Shown here: in pieces, positions 21,509-32,000 of the stretch
How the letters are laid out: each line of letters begins with the position of its first letter
Numbering within the stretch: the stretch's first letter is position 1
DNA from: Oopsacas minuta
Taxonomy: Eukaryota > Porifera > Hexactinellida > Lyssacinosida > Leucopsacidae
Assembly: GCA_024704765.1 (NCBI GenBank)
Contig: JAKMXF010000066.1
Location: 186,001-250,000 of the forward strand
DNA length: 64,000 bases
Reading direction: 5' to 3'
The notes under the pieces: model-generated
The model's input: only the letters and a program-made list of their open reading frames with translations
The model's database searches: none
Told to the model about the DNA's origin: nothing
Made by a program: the position numbers and the translations under genes

Positions 21509-22111
21509 TCATATACGTCCCTTTGCTTCCTGTGTAGCCTTTAATTTAGCTTTCTTCTCAGCTTTAGCAGCATCTACTAATGTCTTTCTTCTATGAAACG
21601 TATACTTATCTATTAGAATATCGATCTCTTCTAGCTTGTACTTTTCCTTGAGTTCTTCATAAAGAGGGAAATCTATCCGCTTTACGTAACGGAATAGTTT
21701 CTTGCGTTTGAACTTCAGAATACGTCTGTTAGCTTTAGATTGTTTATCTTTATTAAATTTATCAATGTGTAAATTGATATTTTCTATCCTACTTGAGAGA
21801 TTAGCGATCACAGCTCTCATCCTTGACCATCTCTCATCCTTATCCTTAATTGACATATCAATTTTCCTACGCTCTATTCTGTCTATTATACTCTTTGGGA
21901 GATATTTAAGTTGTAGGTGTGGAGGTAGGTCTGGATTGTTTTCATTTCTGACGCAGAATTCTATAAAGTTAGCATTTTTAAATCTGTCAGGAGAGACTGG
22001 GGTTATACGTTTGATAGAATGTATTGGAGCTTTAACTAATGGTGTAGTGATTGGGAGACCAGTGCTAGCTCTGGAAATATTCAGAGAAGAAAATCTAAGT
22101 AGAAGTGACAT
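21509..22111 (-). CDS. MRPS15: Mitochondrial small-subunit ribosomal protein uS15m
   Basis: Intronless, 200 aa, ATG at 22111. The N-terminus (MSLLLRFSSLNISRAS) is Arg/Ser-rich and lacks acidic residues, as in a mitochondrial targeting peptide. The central region is the S15 fold: a helix VIANLSSRIENINLHI, a basic DKQSKANRRILKFKRKKLFR turn, then YVKRIDFPLYEELKEKYKL, equivalent to the conserved S15 'LYLK..D...Y..L' helix that contacts 16S-type rRNA. A basic C-terminal tail follows (KAEKKAKLKATQEAKG). The long N-terminal extension is usual for animal MRPS15. Confidence 0.8.
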   Translation of the reverse strand: MSLLLRFSSLNISRASTGLPITTPLVKAPIHSIKRITPVSPDRFKNANFIEFCVRNENNPDLPPHLQLKYLPKSIIDRIERRKIDMSIKDKDERWSRMRAVIANLSSRIENINLHIDKFNKDKQSKANRRILKFKRKKLFRYVKRIDFPLYEELKEKYKLEEIDILIDKYTFHRRKTLVDAAKAEKKAKLKATQEAKGRI

Positions 22112-22204
22112 CTAGATGTCAACATATACTAAACAAGTTAAATATTTCATGAACAACAATTGATATACAAATAAGCAATTGCGTGTTTGGTTTGGCGGAT
22201 CCAA

Positions 22205-22372
22205 TACAGTGGAGTTCGCTTATTAGCAAGTCGGGTTTTGCACGAGAAAACTTGCTAATAAGCTAACCTGTTTATACATAAATACCTATACCTTTGCTCC
22301 GTGCACTGAAAAAACTTGCTGATAAGCGAATCTTACTAATAAGGCAATTGCTAATAGACGAACTCTACTGTA
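22205..22372. mobile_element. MITE with TACAGTGGAGTTCGC ends
   Basis: Left TACAGTGGAGTTCGCTTATT and right AATAGACGAACTCTACTGTA are inverted termini 168 bp apart. The interior has further TTGCTAATAAG inverted segments. A similar element is at about 38521-38687, and an internal copy lies in the 43552-43886 element. Confidence 0.7.
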
Positions 22373-22807
22373 GTTCGAATTACTCAGTGCAGTAGTGAAT
22401 CAATTCGGAATATGGATATGTAGTCCTTGCAATTACGATTGCTGTTTACTGAGACATTTCTCTACATTCTACAACATAGTACGACATTCCTCTACATTTA
22501 CGAAATTCTGTTCTAGCTCACGACTACTCACTCAAATTTCATTCTAACTAACAACAGCATAGTACCTAGTTCCGATTCGAATTCACGCCTCGCAAATCTA
22601 ATAAATATAGACTGGGAACTAGATATATTTTCACATTTCAAGCTTCAATAACGAGAATGATACGATAATACAAGAGAATGAAAGTCTGCAAAATAAATTG
22701 TTAAAATACTAAACTTCAGACAGTTCAAAACATCTTCCCAATTCGTAATACAGCTAGCTGTACATGCAATTTAAATAGCTAATCAAGTATATCAATAACA
22801 AATTAGT

Positions 22808-24040
22808 TCAATTATGAGGTATCTCGAAACAAGGAAATGCTGATTTCATAGGATCTATCATGTCAGCAAGGAAGTATAGTTCCCCAGCTAAACCTTCAAA
22901 TAGAGAGAAAGGATTGTCTGGAGTTCCTTCAGTGTCTTCTCGATCCATAATCCATTCAGCAAATGCCCTGGCCTGTCGGAGATACTTTGAATCATGCGTG
23001 TGTCTGAACAGAGATAGAAACGCATATGCATTTCCACTTACACCGTGACACAGGTTATGTCCTTTAGTCAACAGACCTCGTGTCCACGTGACGTCAGCAG
23101 CAGATTCAGTTGCCTCAGCCAACCTTGCTACACCCAATTTGTGAGATTTAGCTAGACATAGCATAGGCAGAACTCCAGGAGCTCCGTGACAGAACTGCAC
23201 TAACGTATCTCTATGTCCACTCTCTATAGAAGACGGAAAATTCCCATTTGTCTTCTGTACTGAAATGATATACTCAATGAATGAAATTAACAGAGGTTTC
23301 AATTCAGGGTTCTTATCCTGATTAACCTGTAGCAGTTGACAAGCAATCCCTGCCATACCGTGTGCACCACCTATGTAATACTTACTATGCCAGGAATACG
23401 ATAGTGGACAATTCATGAGGGATGCTCCAGCTGATTTACCTGCCTTCAAGATAAACGTCACAAGATCTTTTATCAAGCCATCCGGGATAGAACCTGGGAT
23501 ATGATGGTTCACGAACAGCAGTGAGTGCAGATAACCAGAATGACCATAGAGTAGCTCAGATGGAAATGGTTTCTTTTTAACCAAATTCCCAAACATATCA
23601 ATTAGGAGATGAATATACTCTTGAGATTCTGCCTCATGTTTAAGCTTTCTGTGTGCAACAGCACCAATGCTGTATAGACCAGCTGGACCATGAAGAAATG
23701 CTATGTTACATTTCTTTATCACTTTCAAACTGTCTTGTACTAATGCAAGAGATTTCTGAAGGTATTTATCACGTAGAGGTAAATCACCAAGCACATAAGT
23801 ATTAGCTAGATGGAAATATAGCATTGCAATACCACCAGTACCTACATACACATCTTTGTATTTTTCTTTGAAAGGATCGTAGTTTTCCTCCAAATATTTA
23901 AGTTTCTTTGCGATGCTAGCTCTCAATTTTTCTCTAAACTCTGTCTCCTTTACATCATCTTTGATAACAATATTGTTAATGTAGTGACGATCATCAGAAG
24001 ATACTTGTAGATCAGAAGGGTATGGATTTGAACCAGCCAT
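22808..24040 (-). CDS. LANCL: LanC-like protein (LANCL1/2 type)
   Basis: Intronless, 410 aa, typical length for eukaryotic LANCL proteins. The seven GxxG-type barrel motifs are visible: YVGTGGIAM, LHGPAGLY, LYGHSGYL, GGAHGMAGI, FCHGAPGVL, LCHGVSGNAY and FEGLAGEL. The zinc ligands are present: Cys in FCHG, and Cys and His in LCHG. Animal LANCL proteins bind glutathione and add it to dehydroalanine/dehydrobutyrine damage sites in proteins. The catalytic site appears intact. N-terminal MAGSN offers no myristoylation Gly at position 2, unlike LANCL2. Confidence 0.93.
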   Translation of the reverse strand: MAGSNPYPSDLQVSSDDRHYINNIVIKDDVKETEFREKLRASIAKKLKYLEENYDPFKEKYKDVYVGTGGIAMLYFHLANTYVLGDLPLRDKYLQKSLALVQDSLKVIKKCNIAFLHGPAGLYSIGAVAHRKLKHEAESQEYIHLLIDMFGNLVKKKPFPSELLYGHSGYLHSLLFVNHHIPGSIPDGLIKDLVTFILKAGKSAGASLMNCPLSYSWHSKYYIGGAHGMAGIACQLLQVNQDKNPELKPLLISFIEYIISVQKTNGNFPSSIESGHRDTLVQFCHGAPGVLPMLCLAKSHKLGVARLAEATESAADVTWTRGLLTKGHNLCHGVSGNAYAFLSLFRHTHDSKYLRQARAFAEWIMDREDTEGTPDNPFSLFEGLAGELYFLADMIDPMKSAFPCFEIPHN

Positions 24041-24134
24041 TATGAGGGAATAATGAAAACTGAATAACTAATTTATGAAATAGAGAGTAGTTATTTAACC
24101 AGAATTAATATCCATAGCACCATATATCTATATT

Positions 24135-24690
24135 ATTAAATCTCAATTGTTGTCTGTCTGTCTGTTTGTTTGTTTGTTTGTTTGTCCGTTGTTAAGGAAA
24201 GGATTTATGGTATGCAATTTTGAAATTGTCTCATAACTATGTATTTATCGTGTTTATCAAGGAAGTAATTAGAATTCAATAAAACTTCACTAAATATATC
24301 GAACATGCTGAATCCGACTTCCCACTTTTGGATTAATCATATGTAAATTTATTGTTGTTTTTATGAATATAAAGTAAACAAATTTCAAAATTGAGGTAGA
24401 ATCATACTTTCAACGACAATACTAGGGTAATCGAGTATGCTGAGTCCGAATATGGTATTGTAAACAACATACTGTGAATATTGTTTACTTTTAGGTACAT
24501 AAAGTAAACAAATTTCAAAATTGTTGTAGAATCATACTTTCAACGACTATACTGGCATACTCGAGTATACTGAGTGTGAATATTATATAAAACATCATTA
24601 AATCTCAATTGTTGTTTGTCTGTTGAATAACTCGAGGCGCAATGCGCTGAGTTCATCGCGAAGCGACGAGCCAAAGCCTCGTAGTATATA
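24135..24690. repeat. Dispersed repeat family R1, large copy with internal direct repeats
   Basis: Starts with TTAAATCTCAATTGTTG, then a (GTCT)/(GTTT) microsatellite, followed by two direct copies of a unit of about 125 bp (24345 and 24475; shared AAAGTAAACAAATTTCAAAATTG), then CTCAATTGTTG again and the GC-rich end CGAGGCGCAATGCG / GCGAAGCGACGAGCC. A related copy is at 29000-29580. The microsatellite core with flanking unique ends suggests a non-autonomous Helitron-like or similar element, unproven. Confidence 0.55.
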
Positions 24691-25295
24691 AATTAATTAA
24701 ATTTTATAGAAACATATGATACAGACTACGAAATTGTAGCTGCTTATTTAGTGATGTAATTCATGGAGATTGGTGTGTATTGGCAATAATTTGATCCAAT
24801 TTTGTAACAACACATAGTGCTACGATTTTCCAAAGTATTTATTAGTATAAATTCTAGTTTACTAATCAATGCAACATTTACTTGTGTTACATATCGAAGT
24901 TAGTAAATCAAACATATTCCTAGTAGTATTCGTTTTGTTTTTCAATTTTAGCTTTGTAATTGCTCAAGAATGAATTGTACATGAACCATGGGTCCACAGC
25001 CTACATAAATACAACAACTTTGAGAAAATGGCGTTAATTTCAATTCCTATATAAATGACATCTATTGCTTACATGGAGTATCGTGAAGTAATAATCAATT
25101 TATTTATCACACAAGGTAATAATGAAACAAAATCGAAAATAATTCATAAATAATTTCTCATAAAACACTAAGAATACACAATTTACTATAAAGTAGAAAT
25201 CTATTCAAATTCTCCTAAGATTGTCATTTATAGAATTGAAACATCTCAAACAACAACTACAGAAGTGATAATATAAAGCTAATAGGATATAGTAT

Positions 25296-28200
25296 TTAGT
25301 TTGGATCAGATTTGAGAAAGGTAGAGTACATATCTGCATACAAATCTAGAGAGTCAGGATTAACAAGAGATCCTCTAGACTTCACTTCTTCTCCACATAA
25401 AACTCTCTTAACGGCTACTTCTACTTTCTTACCGTTAGTAGTGTATGGGATCTCTTGAGTCTCGTATATCAGGTGTGGCACGTGACGCGCTGATAACTCG
25501 TTCCTAATCTGCAGCTTAACTTTCTGTATTAATTCTTCTGATAGTTTGTAGTCACTACTCATTTTAAGGAATAGTATAACTCTTTCATCTCCTTTAAACG
25601 GTTGTCCTATACACAGACTATCTTCTATTTCCTCATTCATTTCTACAATACTGTAGATCTCAGCACTGCCAAATCTAACACCAGATGGATTAAGTGTGCT
25701 ATCACTTCGCCCTAACATAACCAGACCACCTGTACGCTCGTTAATCATACAGAAATCTCCGTGGGTCCATACGTCAGGGTACCCATTGAAATACGCTTTA
25801 TTATACTTGTTGTTACCTGGATCATTCATGAAGTGAGTTGGCTGACTAGGAAATGGTTTTGTGACAACTAACTCGCCGCTTCTGTTAAACACAGGTTGTC
25901 CTTTCTCGTTCCAAGATTCCACAGCCATGCCTAGGTTTCTAGCTTGTATTTCCCCGGCAAAAACGGGAAGTTTAGGATTCTGACCAACAAAGCAAGATAT
26001 AATATCAGTACCACCGGAAATAGAACCCAAACAAACCTGCTTCTTAATGCTCTTATACACATACCTGAAGTTGTCAGGTTTTAAGGGAGACCCAGTAGAT
26101 AGTATCGTATGCAGCGTGCTCAGTTTATGAGTTTTGATTGGTTCAACTCGTCTTTCCTGCAGAGCTGATATCCACTTAGCCCCGGTACCCAGGACAGTAA
26201 TACCTATCTTATCAATAAGGTCAAACAGTACGGCAGGGGTAGGCACAAATGGAGATCCATCATATAACACTATAGCGCTACCCACGGATAGAGCAGATAC
26301 TAACCAATTCCACATCATCCAGCCTGTAGTGGAATAATATATTATGACGTCATTATACGTCATGTTACCATGTAGCATATGTTCCTTCATATGCTGGAGC
26401 AAGGTACCCCCCACGGAGTGCACCATACATTTCGGAGGACCTGTGGTACCAGAGGAGAACATTATGTAGAGAGGATGGTTAAAGGGGACCTGTACGAACT
26501 CTATAATATCTCCAGTAGAGACGTGTCCTGCCAGGAAGGATTGGAGACTGATGGCATTCTATAACAGAAAATGTAAGTAAAATACTGTCTTCATTTTGAA
26601 TTAGAAATGTTAGTACAGGATTCAATAGGTGTGGTTAACAATAGATTGAGTATATAAGCTAGATAATCAAGGTTCAACGCTAAAATGACTTGGTTCTTGC
26701 AAATGTTTGAAAATCTAAACAAGCTTACTTACTTGCTACACGACCTCGTCATATGAATAACGAATAAATAATCTATGTAAGAAATTGTGAAAATGTCATA
26801 ACTTCTTGTCCAGGCCAGGACAACATAGATTTTAATCATAATAAGGTGAATCAATTCCCATTAATCAAGTGGAATTAAGTGGCTAGCAATAACCACGTCA
26901 GTGTAGGTAGAGTTTATAAAATAACATATTTGTAACATTACTGGCTATTACATGGCATAATTAACGATAAGATTGTATTGTCTGATAAGGATTGCACAAG
27001 TTGTGTAATAAAATTTATGCAATTTGTATAACATAATCATTTTTATCAAATAAAACAATAAGAGACTATAATTAAATAATAAATAACAAAATCTAAAATT
27101 ATACAAAGCTAAAAATACATGCAAAAATTGTTTCACTTGGGGTGGATACGATGGGTACCTCCTTAACGAATTCTTTTCAGAGAAAATAGTTTGAATAAAC
27201 AGAATAAAGATGGCAAATATTTGGTAACTATTGTAAACAACGAAAATAGAAAATGTTTACAAAAGTAAACATTTTCTAAAAATAACTACTGCCACTTAAG
27301 ATGTGAACTACTGGAAGTTGATAAGGATATTATTATGGAAGTTGATAAGGATATTATTATGGAAGTTGATAAGGATATTATTATGGAAGTTGATAAGGAT
27401 ATTATATTGTAGAACTTTGGATCATGAAATATTCCAAATTATGATATCATTTTGAAAGTTTTCACAACTAAATCTACTAAATATTCTAACAGAGGGTTTG
27501 ATAGTTTGAGATAGGGACATTGAGGGGGTGTGTGAGCAGCTTCAGCTAGGCCTTCTCATAGTAGGGGATTGAGAGTGCTGAAAAACGAGTTTGGTTTGCA
27601 TATGGATCATTCTTTTTTGTAACACTCAATTCATAAGATAGCGCTGCACACACATTATCCCGTGAGTACTATATAAATTCACATCGTCTTTCCCGTAATG
27701 ATTGCCAGAGCCTTAAAACCGAAACAGCTTTGGCACCATGAAAGACTTCACACTGAGATGGTCAGTAATTTAGTTTCCAAATAATATTGTATTATTCTTA
27801 CAAATCAATCTCGAGTTCAGAAACTATCGTGACTTACAAAATGTATTAATTGACAATTATCTTCTAAGATCTCGGACGGACGGACTAACTGATTGAACAC
27901 CCTCGAATAAATATTTCAATAATTTATTGAGGCGGGTCAAGCGTTCCGTGTAAACAGATAAATCAGGTTATGTTGTGTATTATAGTTAATCTGATGAAAT
28001 CTAATGACATAATTAGTGTAATTGATCCTACATATTTGATACCAAATATTCTAATAAATTCTTCATATCAATACAGATAGCAAGGTATCTAACATTTATG
28101 CTCCATTCAATCTGTTGTAAATATTTAACTACTACAGGTATAGATGATACGTAACTTTTGTACCATTCTTATCAAGTGTTAATTATTAAAACCAGAAAGT

Positions 28201-29004
28201 TATGAGTTACATAAGAACTTTCAATCATATCCTAATAATAATTTCCTACATATCCATGATGGTATTATGATAATATTATTTATTACATATTTTACTAATC
28301 TTTGAACAAAAACCAAGACAGGTGCAGTAATTACGTCAATAAATTTGCTCGATCTTTACAAAAAACCAAAATTAGTATCGAACTTTTTACTTTCAACCAC
28401 ATTATTAAATCGTGACAATATGCAATTGTGCCAAAATCATTTAATTACTGAATAATATGATAATTCATTATACCACTGTAGGTGCGGACTAGTTTTTGCA
28501 AGTTGTGTGTAGGAGTTCCGTATATTCGAGTAGTAACTTAGATGATTACTAGCTTTAACATATTTACTCATTAGATAGAGAATATTATAACAGATGCATA
28601 TAATTAAAAAGAATTTCGCATCTCATCATTACATGTAAGGCTAGTGTGAGCTATGTGTTTACATTTAGTTTATCCAATTACGAGTATTCTCTATTGGATA
28701 AATTGTTTGTGAAATGACTAAGACTAGCCCTCCTTATACACATCTTACTCCCATAGTAAGTAAGTATGCAAAGACCTCTCCTCCCTATTTCCTTTAATAT
28801 TAGATATTAGATAAGTGAAGTAGTGAACTATGTATTAACAGTGATATCATTTAAGCCATAATATTACCAATAAAGTTACATAATGCAACTTCCTTGAATA
28901 TTATATTAGTAGGTCTGTAAAATTTGCTTACTACCTCCGTCCCTTTCCAACGCTACGTAACATTTCATGTCTTTATATCTAATCAATATTAATAATACTC
29001 AATT

Positions 29005-29096
<92 letters not shown>

Positions 29097-32000
29097 TTGT
29101 CTACTTTGTATAATAATGATAGGGGAAGATGATCTGTGTAAATAATATAGGGAATAATATATCCTTCTGTTGACGATGAAGGAAAAGTAAATAATTACAT
29201 TGAGGTAATCGAGTATGCTGATTCCAATTTTCAGGCTTTTGAATTAATCATATGTAAATTTATTCGTTGTTTTTATGAATATAAAGTAAACAAATATTTG
29301 AAACCTTAAAATACACGTAGAAACTGGCTCTTAACGGCTATAGATTGGTATCAAAGGATGCTGAATCCTAATTTCGCATACTCAAGATACTCTTAAGTAA
29401 ATTCTGTTGTTTTTATGAATATAAAGTAAACAAATTTTGAAATATTAATTTATTACTCAATTTTGCAATTTTGTACATTACTAAATTCGAGGCACGAAGT
29501 GCCGAGTCCCATGTGAAGATAAAATGTTCGCAAGCCACCCAGCGCGAGCAAGCGAAGCGGCTCGTTACTCGTAAAATTAGTTGCAAATTAAAATAATGAA
29601 ATTTCCAGTTATTATTTGAACATAGCTTATTTGTTTTGACCAAATAACGTAACATGAATGTATAAGTAATGCGTAATTTAATAGGGAATTATCTATAATA
29701 TTAAGCATTTACTCTTTTTCTCCATCTTCATTCTTTGTGCCTGGACTGCAAACATCACCTCATCGAACACGTTAGATGTTCCCAATTGATTTATAGAGGA
29801 ACATTCTGTATACTTTCTACAACCTACCTTCCTGAGCCGCTTGGCTAGATCTGAGCCTTCTTTATAGTTAACGGGTGTCTGTTTACGAGCAATAAGGTTA
29901 GTGCATGTCTTCTCGTGATGTCTTAAATCTGTCTTTAATCCTACGAGTATAAACTGCTTTTTCGGGGCAAAGTGGTGTATTTCTTGTACCCACTTTGTTA
30001 GAACATTATCGAAGCTATTCCTGTTTACAACAGAGAAGCAGAGTAGGAAACAATCTGCATCCGAGTACACTAGGGGTCTCAATCTTTCATACTCCTCCTG
30101 ACCGGCTGTATCTTTGATTTGCAGGTCGTATTCTTTACCATTGAATCGTTGAGTAGTACTATAACTGTCAAAGACGGTTGGAACGTGTTTAAGATTGTAT
30201 GCGTTCTCTAAGAATGACGTCACAAGACATGTCTTGCCAATATTCCCATCACCGATTACAACGCAATTAACTGACTGATAGTATTGGGGATTTGTAGAAG
30301 TCATTTTGATCCGAAGTTTGATTTAAGTTCTATTTATTTTCATTGCTTTTCTATCTCCTATTTATACGACTAGTTTTCAACTCAGTACTTTGAAGTTGGT
30401 TGTATCAAACATTTTCAATATTCTGCTTAATCAGTAGTTTCAGTAATAATATTAATTTCAAAGGGGGATTAGTGATCTTTGGTAATAATGGAATGAATTA
30501 TATACTATTCATAATTTCATAATTGCTAATTTTCTGGCACTTGGATGATCTCAGGATTTAATATCCAGAGTTGTGAGAACTAGTAATTGAACCTATTTTG
30601 AAGTATTCTTGTATCCGTAATTGAAACAATGCTATTATCTCGTAACTTAATATATACCTTCTTATAACCAAAACTTTCTTATGCGTAATCAATTGTCTTA
30701 TATGCGAAATTATTTAAGTGTAAATTTCGTAAAAGATGCGATCAATCTAGGGTTTAGAAAATTAAAAATATATGAATTCTTCTTTAAAATAACAAAACAA
30801 TAATGTGGGACATTTTAAATTGACTTCGTGATATTGTCAGGAATCTCTGTACAATTAATTATATACCGAAAAATCCTGAACATTCAATAATATTAAATTC
30901 TTTTGCTCAGTTTGCTAGCAATTAAGTCAAATGTTACAGCTTAACTTGATTCCTATTATGCAACAGAAAAACAGACGCTAAATGCTATGTACATTACTAC
31001 GTAGTAATTAGGATGATATAGAAATCGAATCGAAAATTTTCCCAATTATAATGTAATATTCCCTATACTAATACTATGAATTGAAAATACATGGCGGGAC
31101 ATCACAACCAGACCACGCGTCCTAAGTCGGGGATAGCGCATTTACCCTAAGAGGAGGTTTAGAATCATGAAGATGCCTCAGACAGATGGATGATGGATCA
31201 ACATAAAAGTACACGTATTCTTAAAACATTATTAATACAATTTACTATACTAAGCATGAGGAGCCATGCTATAATCAACAACATGTTTTATAATAATAAT
31301 AAATCGAAACCGGATGACTAAGTTCTATAATTTTGCTTACTTGTACCCTTGAATGTACGAAAATATATTTGTTTGGATTATTGATTAAAACCATGAAAAT
31401 GAAACTGAGGTAAATACTTCTGCGTATGATACATATAACAATTACATAATTGGTATTAAGAAATGCAATTTGTGAAAACTAACAGTATATTAAAAAAAAT
31501 TTTTCCTATGAAAAGTTGTGGAAAGTGAAATGAATATATGTATAACTTTCGCTTTCAAATTTCGACAGACTTGACTTTTGTCGTTTCGCGAACGATTACT
31601 GAAAATTACAACCAAATCACTATGAAACACAATTATAATTCTATTTTTGGATAGGAATAATTCCATTACTAAATATTACAGAAACATTATGTACAACCGT
31701 ACAATATTATCAGAATTGACGCGTTTAACTCGCTTTGGGAGAAACACTGAATATTATTAATCATATCAATGCACTGTTGTAATATTATACTAGTAACTAA
31801 CCTTTATTCCAGATAGATCTAGTTCAATCTCAGGACGTACATATCCCATAACAATAACACGCTCTACTTCAGGCAATCCATCTACCACTTGTTTAAGTCT
31901 ATCCACGTGCATATGTATTTTATTGTTGTATCTATAAGGGGAATAGACAATTATTTAAAATTACTGTTTACGGACAGTTCAATAATTTAGAGATGAAAAT

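Noticed and set aside
24150-24190. Possible CRISPR-like short repeats (GTTT/GTCT units)
   Set aside because: Simple microsatellite without spacers in a eukaryotic sequence.
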